From: Ectobius pallidus
Taxonomy: Eukaryota; Arthropoda; Insecta; Blattodea; Ectobiidae
Direction of reading: 5' to 3'
Length of the DNA: 64,000 nucleotides
Assembly (NCBI GenBank): GCA_964059195.1
Contig: CAXKWD010000005.1
Span: 94,005,882-94,069,881 of the forward strand
The translations under genes were made by a program, and so were the position numbers. Below the pieces are notes generated by a model. The model ran no database searches, was not told where the DNA came from, and saw nothing but the letters and a program-made list of their open reading frames with translations. Positions 33,499 through 44,669 of the stretch are shown here, piece by piece; position 1 is the stretch's first letter; the number at the start of each line of letters is the position of its first letter.

Positions 33499-34151
33499 GG
33501 GTGTATGTAATCTGCGCCACGGTTGACACCGAATTTGAAATATAATAAAAATGATATATGTAAACTGCGGCACACAGATATGTAAACTGCGCCACGGAGG
33601 TATGTAGGTCATTTCACGCAAAATATAATTTGATGTTCTACCACGCTTCTCTCAACTCCTTCCTTATGTTAGATGCACTTCTCCAGTTCCAAACAAGTGC
33701 CTACATAAAACTGAGAAGTATTACGAACAAGGGATACCTGTAAGAAAAACAGCTAAAATAAATGACAAGTATTCTCGTCTACTCAAATGGGGAGAACAAT
33801 ATATAAACAATGAAATATCCCGTTTTGATTTTATAAAGAAGGCGTCATATGAGAACAAAGTGCTCATGTAAAAAAATTAGGGTAGTGTTTTTAACAATTT
33901 TATAAGTGACGAAGCGTTCATGCAAAAGAAATTAGGGTATCGTTTTTAACATTTTTCAGAATGACAAAGCTGCTAAGCCTAACATTTTTAACCACATCTA
34001 TGCAATATCATAGCCAGTCCTAAGTCTGGAGAAGTGGAAAGGAAAATGCTTGTGCGTTAGTATGACGGTGACACCATTTAAATGTCGGTGGCGTAGTTTA
34101 CATCATGTAGGTTGGGAGAAAAGGTAGAAGTGGCGCAGATTACCTTTTCCC
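33499..34151 (+). mobile_element. DNA transposon with GGG ends and subterminal repeats, unclassified
   Basis: A 653-bp element between exact 8-bp duplications ATTTATAT (33,491-33,498 and 34,152-34,159). Both ends start GGG, then six variable bases, then GTAATCTGCGCCAC. The same 14-mer or a one- or two-base variant recurs inside (about 33,561, 33,582, and inverted about 34,088), like subterminal transposase-binding sites. GGG termini plus 8-bp duplication would fit Merlin-like or an unusual hAT element. A short frame (KTEKYYEQGIPVRKTAKIND, then KYSRLLKWGEQYINNEISRF, about 33,708-33,850) may be a transposase scrap. Confidence 0.8.
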
Positions 34152-34159
34152 ATTTATAT

Positions 34160-36430
34160 ATGCTCTAGCCTATATAACGTTTCTTCTTTAAAAATTGGCA
34201 TTTTATTTGTCACGATTAAAACAGCCCAATGCATTCTAGGATCATAATCATTATCATCTTCATTCTCTGCCTCTTTCTTCCTATCACATTGCTTTCTCTT
34301 CGTCATAGCTTCTTTGAACTTGCCTGGCCAGCTGTTTGAGCGTGGTGGATGCGGTTCTACTCGATCAGTTGAAATGCTTTCTCTGATTTTTAAGGGATGC
34401 ACATTCCATTTAAATATATTTTTAAGGAGGCAAAATAATGTGTAACACTATAAAAGTACCATAATTATATTCCTGTTCATGAAAAATCAGATAATTTTTT
34501 TCTGCCAGAAACAAAAGAAAAGCCATTTTTTTACTATCCCAGAGTGCCTTGTTCCCTAAAGTGTGCAAACAGAAACCTTTAAATTTACAAGGTGAATGCT
34601 GTTTGACTAGTTTGATATAATTTCAAAAAATAAAACAATAATAAAAATTTTAAATACATTAAACGCTTCTTGTGAAATAAAACCTATGCTTTACAATAAT
34701 TGGTAAACGTTCCAATCCCTATATTTAATTTAATGCAATTTAATTACATAGTTGTCTTTGAACACAGAGTGTGAAGCATTGTCATAAGATAAACTATAAA
34801 ATTAAGTCAATTACATCACAATTTAAACATTAAAAATTAAAAAAAAAATACTTTGTGTTATAAATAATAAAATGTCTTCACGGTGCCATCCAAAGATAGT
34901 TATTTTAAAATGGAATCTGCTCATTCTAAACAAATCTGATGCAACTTTCATAGACACAATCTCAAAATTAGACATTGTTAAATACAGGCTACAAGTCGAA
35001 ATGTTAAAATCATGTCTAGTGGCATAAGAATGAAGAGTATTTCTTGGTTTAAACAAATGTATGTTATCTTTAACATAGTAGGCCTAATGGTTTAAGGTTA
35101 TACAGTGAAGTGACAGTTATAATCTTTTCATCCACAATAATAAAGGTTTACAATGTTCTTTACGAAAAGAATTGGTTAAAAATTTGATGCCTCTCGTCTG
35201 AAGAATAAGGAAGTTACTAACATAAGTAGAGTTGCCCTAGAGCATAATACCGTACGCAAGAATGCTGTGAAAATAACCAAAATATATAATATGGATATAA
35301 TTCTGAGGAAACTCACCGATTATCCCTTAAGTGTAATAGACTCTAGATAGTTTTACACAGATGTGGTTAATATGTTCTTCCCAGGAAAGAGTTGAGTCCA
35401 TCACAATATTAAATATTAAAGCATATTAAAACTACTTCTCTGATGAGATTTCTTCCATCCCCTGTTTCCGATTCATATGCATTTAAATTACTGAACTCGA
35501 ACGGTAACAGCATGCACTGGTTAGAACGTAGTGAATTACTGTTTTAAAGGATGAGAGATGTGTAGATTTGACCATCATGGTAAAAAATGCTATTTTTTTA
35601 TTTTAGTGTCAGAAAATTCAGCATATTCTAAAGTATACCAAATTTTATGCCTTTTGAACGCGCTTAATAGGTGATTCTGACACCAATTTTAAACCTCAGT
35701 GGTCTTCCAACTGCCAGTACATGCAAATTTTAATGACCGTTTTCTCGGCTTCAGTAGGCATGTTATTTTGCCATTATCAAATTCTATCTTATCCCACAGA
35801 GATACAGCTATGAAATTATTTGTTCACAGTATACTTTATAATGTGTGCAATAAAATATCTAATCACATTTTCTTCATCTACTTTAATTCTTTTTTAAAAA
35901 GATATGGGGTGAGTTTTTTCTGGGTTTCCCTCACTCGTAAAAGCGAATATCGGATTGGAATAACTTAGTATCAATCCCGTAAGCTTCCTTGACGTTGTCT
36001 GTATCTTTAGTATATTCTCTTAGGAGGAGGCCATGCGTTATGCTGATTAACACTTGGGAGGTCCTTAAAGTCTTGTCCGAAGATAATGTGATTCAGATAT
36101 TTTGTTCCTCCCCTAGCGCCTTCTGTGAGTATATGAGATAAAGGTACAGTGGAAAATAGTATCTCTTACTTAGGCCTATACGTCGATGGCTGCAGGATAT
36201 TTTATGGTTTTTAAGATTTATTTTTATTCTGAAATCAATATACCCTTCTAGACTGGCTACTTTTATGTTCTGTGTACAGTAATCAGATATTCACAAGGTC
36301 TAAAGTAAGAAGCCTATATTACTGATAGTCTTAAATTAAATCAAGTTAAACTAAATTTAAATTCAACGCAGTGTGATCTATAATGTGAACTTCTCTTTAT
36401 GGCTAATAGCAATGAAATATCACAAAAGGG
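34160..36430. other. No gene recognised
   Basis: Short frames at 34,154-34,402 (82 codons, basic), 34,823-35,056 and 35,699-35,968 lack family resemblance and splice context. No repeat copy was seen in the window. Confidence 0.4.
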
Positions 36431-36435
36431 AAGAG

Positions 36436-36485
36436 CTCTCTCTTTCTCTCTCTCCCCTCACTCTCTCACACACACACACACACAT
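36436..36485. repeat. (CT)n then (CA)n microsatellite
   Basis: CTCTCTTTCTCTC followed by CACACACACACA. Confidence 0.9.
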
Positions 36486-36499
36486 CTTCTCTGAATATT

Positions 36500-37060
36500 T
36501 TACCTCCCCCGTTATAGGAAGGTTTACGCGGCCCACGTCGCCCGGGCCTTATAGGATCGGAAACTGTCAGGGGAGGTAGTATCTATGGATGACATACATA
36601 CTTTTTGACCAGACGAGGTATAGGGGGTCACCCCGGATGAGTGATAAACCCAATATCGAGGCCGCCTCCGAGATTGCCTAACACAAACGCAAAGGACGAG
36701 ACACACTAGTCGCACATACATGCCGAAGAAGGCGCCGGATGGATGATATCCGGGGAACCATGATGGCCTAAAGTTTCCCGACATTCGTCTCACAGATAGG
36801 CCTAAGGAAAAACGAAAAGGAGGGGTTCTTTCTTTTTTTCTTTACCTTAATTTAACCTCTCCCATTTAGGTACATTTAAGCGACGCAAGCAGCCCAGGCC
36901 TTACAGAGCCGCCACCTGTCGGGAGAGGGATTATCTTAGGATCACATACATACTTTTTTGACCAGACAAGGACATGGAGGGCCTTCCTGGATGAGTGATC
37001 AGCCCAATGCCGGGGCTACCTCCGAGACAACACGAACACATAGGACGAGACACACAGTGA
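36500..37060 (-). mobile_element. Two SINE family A copies in tandem, minus strand
   Basis: About 36,500-36,830 and 36,840-37,060 each hold 'gccttayagrrycg', 'acatacatactttttgacca' and 'gacgagacacac', matching the reverse complement of 835-1,275. The second copy lacks the tRNA-like head. Confidence 0.75.
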
Positions 37061-37499
37061 CGCCAACTTTTGAAAAACATTGGGTGGGCTCAAAGGTTTA
37101 AAAATTGTCGTACTCCCGTCCATTGTTTCATGATATATATATTCTCTGACTGACTGAATGAATGAATGAATGACTGACTGACAGAGAATCAACGTAGAGC
37201 CTAAACTATAATAGATAGAAACTTGGAATTTTGCTAGTACCTTCGTTTCATAGTATAGGCCTAAGTGAAAACTAAGAAAGGATTTTGCAAAATTTTGATT
37301 ATAAGTGCCAAAAATCATGTGTTTTCGAGGAGACGAAATACCTTATTACAAAATTTAGTCAAATACAAGTCACATTGAACATACACTTCTCATGATAACA
37401 GTGTATTGTTGGCAGTGTTCACAGGTAGCTTTGGAAGTGCATGATACCGGACTTTGACAAAGAAAAATGAATTAGATTAATTTATTGATGCAAACAAAT
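37061..37499. other. No gene; short tandem words
   Basis: 'gactgactgaatgaatgaat' near 37,150. The rest is unassigned. Confidence 0.4.
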
Positions 37500-38110
37500 A
37501 TTGAAATCCACGAAAATAATGCACAATGTGATCCAATCACATAACTTTCTCTACCCTGGACATAGAGAATACCATTTTCTCATTTCATATTTTGATATAC
37601 TGTACAATAAGAGTTCTTATTGCAGGGACAGTATTTTCAGTTGTCTCAGCCTGGGTGTGCCAATGAGTATGCCATATCGGAAATCTGTAAAAAATTCTAT
37701 CCACTGATACGTTATTCATACCTGTAGGCATTGTATTTTTAGTTGAGAAATATGGATGTTTATCATAGGCCCTAAGCATGTAAAAGGATAGATAATAACG
37801 TGGAACATTTGTAGTCCTATGCGCACAGTAGGACTATATTATTATCTCCTAGGTTTTGGGGGAGGGAAGTATGAAAGTGATATTGAATTTCTTTTTGATT
37901 TCAGCCCCTGACAGTGAGAAATAAAATATTCCATCAAATTTTTTGTTACCGGAATTCCTATTTCTTACTTCAAACCCTACCAGGCATGGTGTGTAGAAAC
38001 AATGGCGTGCAAAATTCTACATCCTCTATGACCCATAAATAGCTACATCTAGCGTTTTCTGAGGGAATGGTTTTAGTGTGACTATTCCACTCATATGCCG
38101 CGTGTTTGAT
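37500..38110 (-). repeat. Dispersed repeat family F, copy 1
   Basis: Reverse complement resembles 49,565-50,525 and 55,385-56,050: 'aaatggttttattccctcag'-type start, 'gcgctaga', 'ctttcatactt', 'ggactayaaatgtt', and 'gcatactcay'. The 60-90-codon frames at 37,585, 49,961 and 55,733 share this origin and are not genes. Class unknown, about 0.6-0.95 kb. Confidence 0.65.
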
Positions 38111-38319
38111 ATTGACCAATAACGTTTAGCAAATCCTCGGATATAGACCAATCACGGCCGTTTATCTTACAATATTCTTGTAGGAATCGCGAGGATAGCA
38201 TTTTATCGGGTAAAACACGCTGTTCGTTACTGAACTGTAACAGTATCGGTATGCAGTGATACTAGATAGATATATAAGCTTTCATGAACCACAGATTATT
38301 GTCTCTGTTGGACAGTACA

Positions 38320-38492
38320 TGAGAATATTATAGGAGAAAAATTCCTCCGACACTGGGACTTGAACCCAGGACCTTTGGCTATTCGCGCCAATGCTCTACC
38401 AACTGAGCTAAGCCGGAGTTCAATTCACAGCGCCGGATGGAACCTCTCTCCTATGACTAATTGCCCTAATGGTCCACCTCACAGACAGACAA
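38320..38492 (-). mobile_element. tRNA-derived SINE, family G
   Basis: Contains the tRNA-like head at 38,345-38,418 followed (minus strand) by a short body up to the hAT insertion. A partial inverted copy is on the other side of the hAT element (40,215-40,325). The outer 'gagaatattataggagaaaa' is shared by both. Confidence 0.7.
38345..38418 (-). other. tRNA-like cloverleaf (SINE head, not a functional tRNA)
   Basis: The minus strand folds perfectly: acceptor CTCCGGC/GTCGGAG, D arm AGCTC...GAGC, anticodon arm TTGGC/GCCAA, T arm CTGGG-TTCAAGT-CCCAG. The anticodon loop GCGAATA has C instead of the invariant U33, and the repeated copy at 40,246-40,297 shows it belongs to a SINE. An active tRNA-Phe(GAA) is therefore unlikely. 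Confidence 0.7.
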
Positions 38493-39118
38493 GTTATGTC
38501 TAGAGACAGGCAAAATATGAAATTTCATATTCTAAAATATGGCTACTAGCACTCTGAAAACTCGGATCTTTACGAATCACGAAGTTTAGATGGCAATGCA
38601 CGCAAGAAAAAAGTTCATATTTCATAATATTTTGGTAAAATCTTCATATTCCGTGAAAATCTTCATAAAGCTTCATATTTTGTATGATTTGCAAATTTTT
38701 CCTTCATTAATACCTATTTGACAAATGAATCGAGTTTTCCACGTAATTAAAATGCTTTGAAAAATTTTCCTGGAATCGCATCTCAAATCCCTAAACCGCT
38801 AACTCCAGAAAGCTAAGACATTTGGCAACACTTCTAACTGTTAAGAGGTACCCCACACCATTCCGCTCTAATAATAGCCTACTTCCATTATGATCAGGAA
38901 TGGAATTTCTACATATTGAGTGGAGGTAGTCACATTTTTTTTTGCATTCCGAAAGCTAACTTGACAGCAAGGGCGGGGGTAGGGGATGTTTACAGTTAGA
39001 GGAACCAGCTCACTAGCAGGGAGGAGAAGCTCACTAAACACTGCATTAGTTTTGGACTGGCATTTGTGATTCGTGGTCATTTGGACGGTGCGACGTTGAC
39101 GACAAGCCTAAATCTGGA

Positions 39119-39196
39119 ATGCGTGATTGGGTGACAGAGTTCAACTGTTTTAAAACAGATGGAACGATTGTTTTGTGCACAATTTGTAACAAAAGT
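39119..39196 (+). CDS. BED zinc-finger protein, exon 1 (Cys half)
   Basis: ATG 39,119 gives MRDWVTEFNCFKTDGTIVLC followed by TICNKS. The C-x2-C pair is the first half of a BED DNA-binding finger as in CGGBP1/hAT-type proteins. The exon ends at a strong donor, AGT|GTAAGT, in phase 0. The frame is open upstream to about 39,062 without another ATG, so the real start may be on an earlier exon. Confidence 0.6.
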
Positions 39197-39746
39197 GTAA
39201 GTATAGAATGTTGTGCTTTTTATTATCTGTGTAATACTATCTAAAGACAAATTTGTACTAACATTTAAATTATTTTTACGCTACATTTGATATCTTGTGA
39301 AAAAACAAATATAAGATGCATCTTCGCATGAGGCATATCCCGGCCAGCCCTCCCCCAGTGAAGCAGTTCCTTTTATACCATGATCTAGCGAATTCTTCGA
39401 GGATGAATAGGCTGACAAACCGTTGGGTACAAGGCAAACCTGTGGGTACAAGGCACATATTCTTGCATTTAATATTTGGTACAAGGGGCGCTCAAGAATT
39501 TTTAATATTTGGTACAAGGGGTGCTCTCGCATTTTTAATATTTGGTACTGTCGGGAGTGTCGGCAACAATATACAAGGATAGTTTGTCACCCTGCTTCGC
39601 TGAGAAACAAAATGTGAATATCGAGTGATCGACTGGGCGGAGCTTAAAGTGCACTTGGTATTTGACTTTCACCGATATCTTTATTCTGAACAAATGGGTG
39701 ACTGAATTACATAAAAATTTTGTTATTAATTTATTTTTTAATACAG

Positions 39747-39914
39747 GTATCTGCAAACACAAAGTTTCAGCTAAAACAACACACAAATAGCATTCAACAT
39801 AAAAAAATGAAAATCAAAAAGACACACACACAGTTCAGACGTTTCTTACCGATAGAAGATGCAACTTTTTGCCAGAAAACATTGAAAAGCTGCTTGTACT
39901 GTATCTTATTGTAA
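39747..39914 (+). CDS. BED zinc-finger protein, exon 2 (His half)
   Basis: After the acceptor TTAATACAG the frame continues VSANTKFQLKQHTNSIQHKK; the two His complete the finger begun at 39,176-39,187. A basic tail and 28 further residues follow to a stop at 39,914. The intron is 550 bp. The join in phase 0 restores the spacing usual for CGGBP1-like BED fingers. A short DNA-binding protein could compete with or regulate transposase, but that is inference; it may be only a relic. Confidence 0.6.
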   Translation, partial: VSANTKFQLKQHTNSIQHKKMKIKKTHTQFRRFLPIEDATFCQKTLKSCLYCILL

Positions 39915-40214
39915 TAAATATTAATTGATGTGATGATGTGATGTGAAAAAATGTAGGTGAATAGAATATTGTGAATACTTAACATATTAATTACCAGTTA
40001 ACTAGTGTTTTGTTTTGCCCTCTCATTGTGAATATGGTAGATATTCCTTTGTGTGTTGTCTTAAATCAAATAACAAATATTCAGATGATAAAATTGGTGA
40101 TTTATTGTATTTCATAATATTTTTTTAAAAAATTTCATAATTTCATATTTAGCATAAAAAAATTTCATATTTTGGCAAAATTTTCTTCATATTGTGCCTG
40201 TCTCTAGTTATGTC

Positions 40215-40325
40215 ATATACAGTACTGTGAGGCACACTAATTAGTGAGCATTGGCGCGAATAGCCAAAGGTCCTGGGTTCAAGTCCCAGAGTCGGAGGAA
40301 TTTTTCTCCTATAATATTCTCAGTG
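40215..40325 (+). mobile_element. SINE family G, partial, inverted relative to 38,320
   Basis: From 40,244 it matches the reverse complement of the first copy, including the anticodon and T arms of the tRNA-like head. The A-box half is replaced by 'cacactaattagt'. Confidence 0.7.
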
Positions 40326-40890
40326 ATACTTTATTACGTCATCCATTGTCGGCGCTAAATTGAAAACAGAAATGGCAGCCTCAAGTTTGGTAATGCATCT
40401 GTTGACGAAATTGACATTATTATAAAGGAAGCTAGGCCACAAAATACCGAAAGAAATAGAAAATGCATATGGATTCAGTTCCAAAAGTTTTGTGAGGAAC
40501 GTAAGTACGAATTGACTAAAGAAACTGAAATGCAACAGATTGCTCATATATTAAAATTACGTTCTTGAATTAAAATGTGTCTTTATTTCGTATCTTGATT
40601 TTTAGGTTAACTACGGCATTTTATCAATATACGTTGGTAGTGGTTCACTATGGTATTTTGTCAATATACGTTGGTAGCATTGATTAATATTCCATTATGG
40701 AGACTGTTCATTTATTTAGTATGCCGTGATCTGACAACTGACAGTAATAATGATCTCATTTTAAACTAACAAGAAGAAAGTAATTATTATTCATGTAATC
40801 TATTACATTTTATTCGTGAAATAGTCTTAATAAATCCAACTCGAGGTTACGAGTTTCATAAGATAAACTCGTAACCTCTCGTGGGATTAC
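40326..40890. other. No gene; short direct repeat
   Basis: 'tttatcaatatacgttggta' and 'tttgtcaatatacgttggta' at about 40,620 and 40,655 make a ~38-bp tandem pair. The rest is unassigned. Confidence 0.45.
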
Positions 40891-40894
40891 CTAT

Positions 40895-41020
40895 GATAAG
40901 TCGTTCTGCCTCATTTCAAATTCTAGTTACCTATATAAGGACCTAGAGTTTGAAAATCGAAAGTCCTTCGTAAGTTAATTTCTATTTACAAAATACAAAA
41001 TCCGAGCAAAGCTGGGCCTT
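40895..41020 (-). repeat. Family F end fragment
   Basis: 'cctcatttcaaattctagtt', 'aaaatcgaaagtccttcgta' and 'gctgggccttt' match, inverted, the beginning of the copy at 55,385. Confidence 0.55.
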
Positions 41021-41835
41021 TTAAGTTAGTGAAATATAAGACACATAAAATGCAGAATAGGAAGCGCATGAGAAAGCTCACGAATTCATCTAGTTCTAAA
41101 CGTCTCAATTCACAACAGCATATTCACTGGTATTCTGTGTTAATTACAGGCCTATTGATACGGTTCCAGATATTTAAGTATTATATTATGTAGTGGGAAT
41201 TGTTACATTATGTTTGGTAACGTAGAACTTTCTTTGCTTAAACAATAAATTACCTACAGAAAAATAATACTAAAAAAACTGCGAACGAAATTCTCCGAAA
41301 TAATGTATAAATCAACCAGTCGTTATACTATTGCCAAAGCATTACCACAGTAGATCAATGTAACTTTTTCTGAAATACGTAAAACTGAGGAAGACTGCCC
41401 ATAAATTCCTACAATGTTTCATATGCCTAGAAGTAAAAAATATGTATTTTAATCGTCTTTGTATAAGTTATCTGTTCACGACCCTAGCCTGTTTAAACAA
41501 CCCATTGCGGATAAACCGTGTACTGCATTCTAATTACTTTATTCGAATATATGACACACAAAATATAGAATTTAAGTTTAACACCCAAATGACCTTTGCC
41601 CTTGTGTGGGTGCCGTTCAGTATTAATTGTAAATAAATACCATTAACAGCCAATAATATGGTAAGTGATTATTAAGAAAAAATTATGTTTAGTTTACAAA
41701 ACAACTTGAGATAGACCTAAAGACAGAAATTTACAAATTCCCCTAGAACTAGAACAAAAGAACCGTGAATAATACAATTAAATCTAAAACTCAAATTAAA
41801 ATTAATAGAGAACGTGTAAATAATATAGGAAAGAG
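41021..41835. other. No gene recognised
   Basis: A 64-codon frame at 41,442 has no recognised similarity. Confidence 0.4.
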
Positions 41836-41837
41836 GA

Positions 41838-42275
41838 CTGGAACTTTATATGGCTGTGAGACATGGTCCGTTACTGTTCGCTAAGAATATAATCTGAGAA
41901 TGTTCGAAAACAGGGCGTTCAGGAAAATATTCAGACCTAAGAGAGAAGAAAACGGGGACTGGAGAAAAGTGCATAGCCTATTGACGATCTTTATACCTTG
42001 TACTCTTTACAGAATATAGTAAAGGTAATTAAATTACTGAAGGTGAAATGGGCTGGACATGGGGAAGGAAAGACATATCCCAAAACTATTTTGAATTGAG
42101 ACCCGAAGGGAAAATACCACTTGGAAAACCTAGATGTAGGTGGCAGGACAATAGTAGAATAGATTTAAGATTTAAGGGAAGTAGGACTTGCGAAGGATGG
42201 TTGGATGAAGTTAGCACAGAATAGGGTTGAATGGCGAGTTGTAACCGCTCCAATGAACCTCCGAGTATCGTAAAA
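41838..42275 (+). pseudogene. LINE endonuclease-reverse transcriptase, C-terminal remnant
   Basis: Read in shifting frames: LYGCETWSVTV (about 41,850), LRMFENRAFRKIF (about 41,900), RPKREENGDWRKVH, MGWTWG, EGKIPLGKPRCRWQDNSRID (about 42,110) and a final EWRVV-like end. This is the very common C-terminus of RTE/R1-related insect LINEs. Several frameshifts; no function. Confidence 0.85.
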
Positions 42276-42284
42276 CAGACTAGC

Positions 42285-42512
42285 AGATGCCCGCGATTAT
42301 TTACTTACTAGATGTTTTATTTAAATCATTTATTTATCGTGGATGCACTCCAAAGCCGGATTCTTAGCTGTTTTATTATAATTATTAATCGTTTAGTTTA
42401 TGAATGATTCGTGTGTAAGTGTTAATAAACGTGTTTTAATTGATTTGCTCTTAATTTTTTTAATTTTTTAATTAATTATCGCGGGCACCTGCTAGTAGAC
42501 TTATAAAATATC
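42285..42512. repeat. Short inverted-repeat unit with CTAGCAG(A/G)TGCCCGCG ends
   Basis: 'ctagcagatgcccgcgatta' at 42,285 and its inverted counterpart 'taattatcgcgggcacctgc' at about 42,473. Similar 'accgcggacacctgcta' words lie inside the palindrome arms (about 58,190 and 63,470). Possibly a Helitron 3' end or a MITE; class open. Confidence 0.5.
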
Positions 42513-42814
42513 GATATGACTATGGTATAAATATAGTGCTGTAGGCCTACATGAAATGATTTAATTGTTTCTGAAGACAAATTTTGTAATAATTGTCTTG
42601 TACTCCACACTCTTGTCTTGCATCACAATTCCTAGCTCTGCCCATTAAATTAATATATTTCCTGTGATTTTTATTAACCGCAACTTCTGAATTTAACTTT
42701 TCCGCACTCTCCTTAGCCTATATATATTTTGAAAAGCAATGTGATTAAGTTTTTTATGAATGCATAAAATGCATAAAAATATGGCGGCGGATGTGGAAAC
42801 TGCATTAACAGATT

Positions 42815-42956
42815 GACTGACTGACTCGTTCCTGTAACCCCTGTGGTGGTGGATAGAGCCTACAAGTGGAGGTTTCATTACCTATACTAATTTTGTTACG
42901 CTTATTTTCCGAGAGAAAGCAGAGGGGCAAGTGGTAAGCCCATCGCCTCTCATGCG
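42815..42956 (+). mobile_element. SINE-like element, family E, bounded copy
   Basis: Flanked by an exact 10-bp duplication TTAACAGATT (42,805-42,814 and 42,957-42,966). Core shared with 20,701-20,828. Confidence 0.85.
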
Positions 42957-43139
42957 TTAACAGATTAAGACGTAAAAATTTAATGAACTGAGGAACGACT
43001 CAGACAATCGTGAGTGAATTGGAACAAGAGGAGATAGTATTATTATGTCAACAATAGCCTGATTTTAGCTTTCCAGCGATTTAACAAGAAACCATATTTT
43101 AGTAATAAACTATTTAACAAAATAGGCCTACGGTAAATT

Positions 43140-43405
43140 ATTGGGTGGGCTTCAGTCCCACGGGCCCATATAAGTTGGCGCCTCTGGAGACACACCATTC
43201 ACACACACACTCCAAACAAGTCGAGGATGGGATGAAGATGATAATAACGGCCAGGTGATATCTGGGGACCACAAGGGTCTAAAGTTACCCGACATTTGTC
43301 TCACAGGTGAGGAAAAGCCCCAGCAAAAACCCCAGCTAGGTAACTTGTCCCGACCAGGATTCGAACTCGGGCCCGCTCCTCTCACGCATAAAGGAGGGGT
43401 TAAAA
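43140..43405 (-). mobile_element. SINE family A, minus strand
   Basis: Reverse complement of the 5' half of 835-1,275, including the tRNA-like head near 43,350-43,390 ('aggattcgaactcgggcccg'). Overlapping frames on both strands are by-products. Confidence 0.75.
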
Positions 43406-43818
43406 GAGTAAAACATTATAAACAAAATTATTTTAAATGAAAACATGAAGCGTATGTCGCCTTTTCTTCTGTTTTAGTGGAATTGAGATTTCTGAAGTTT
43501 GAAGTATAAACAAGCCCAGATGTTGCTCTGTGCTGACCAAGTTAATAGGTCATGGAACACTTAATCAGTATCAGCTTGCTGGCTTCTTAATTAATAACAC
43601 TGCTGATAAGCAAGGCCACACCCTTAGCATACAACACGCAATTAGCACACTTCCTAACTACACCGATATAAATACACGTCCTGTTACAACATACTGAAAC
43701 TTCATTCAGTTCTATTCACAACGTGTACGAGTATCCTATATTCTCGTCATGATCTTCCACAAATGAAATAAAGGTTAATATGATGCACGAAAATTTCTTA
43801 CAGTATACGTCGTGTTAG
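43406..43818. other. No gene recognised
   Basis: Nothing assigned. Confidence 0.4.
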
Positions 43819-43826
43819 GGTTTAAT

Positions 43827-43973
43827 CAGTGGCAGACGCAGAGGGGGGATAGGGGGTTATATCCCCCCCGAAATTTGAAAAAAAAGGCTAAGTGGCCAGT
43901 TTTATAAACTAACTATATATAAGTTAATTAATTTTTCAAATCCCCCCGAAAAAAAATTCTGCCTCCGCCACTG
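43827..43973. mobile_element. 147-bp hAT MITE
   Basis: Ends CAGTGGC(A/G)GA(C/G)GCAGA are inverted repeats, with an exact 8-bp duplication GGTTTAAT (43,819-43,826 and 43,974-43,981). CCCCCC/GGGGGG blocks next to each end pair with each other. Too short to code. Confidence 0.95.
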
Positions 43974-43981
43974 GGTTTAAT

Positions 43982-44665
43982 TACTAACATTTTTAGATTG
44001 ACGGAAGAAACTGGTACGTAGGCCTACCATTCAAAAATGTAAAACCTAAAACTTCAGTAGATTTTTGCGAATGGGGAAGCCATAAAAAATCCAAGTGAAA
44101 TTGGCCGGCCACAAGGTTTGAAATTTTAACCCACGACTTCTTACGTCGGCCACCTCGCTGATTTATTTTTGTGTGTTCATTATGACTGAGATAGGCTATA
44201 CTGCCTTTCAAAACAGTAATTTAATATCATTCACATCTACGGCAGTCTAGAATATAGCCTATCATCCATTCATTATCATTGACGTTTACCCTCTTCCACA
44301 TGAACTACAAACTTGAAATTTGACAAACTTATAGCTTTCGGCCTATAACCGATTGAAAAACTTAATGAGTTTAATTTTTAAATTTTTTTATCCCCCAAAA
44401 AAGAACCTGACGTTTTTTGCAAAAATAAAGGAATATTGTTTTCACGTGAGGAATTTGTTGTAAATTCGTTCTGTTAATATTCTAGTTATTCCACTAATTC
44501 CTTCACATATGCTGATGAAACTTTCTCAAGAAACCGGGTCTAAAAGTCAATAGTTTCTGAAATATGACCTATTTTTTTACTCCATCTGCCACTTTGTTTT
44601 ATAAATTTACCAGATTGTATTATTAATAATATCTATGATACTCTTAAACTCTCCATAATATTTAC
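43982..44665. other. No gene recognised
   Basis: A 72-codon minus frame (43,993-44,211) has no family resemblance. Confidence 0.4.
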
Positions 44666-44669
44666 TTTG

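Larger units (their letters stand above)
38501..40206 (+). mobile_element. hAT element with split BED-finger gene
   Basis: A 1,706-bp element with inverted ends TAGAGACAGGCA...TGCCTGTCTCTA and an exact 8-bp duplication GTTATGTC (38,493-38,500 and 40,207-40,214). 'Catatt' words crowd both subterminal regions. It encodes an N-terminal BED zinc finger over two exons (39,119-39,914) but no RNase-H core, so it is non-autonomous or a truncated gene. Confidence 0.95.

Noticed and set aside
38345..38418. Functional tRNA-Phe(GAA)
   Set aside because: Lacks U33 in the anticodon loop and is a repeated SINE head.
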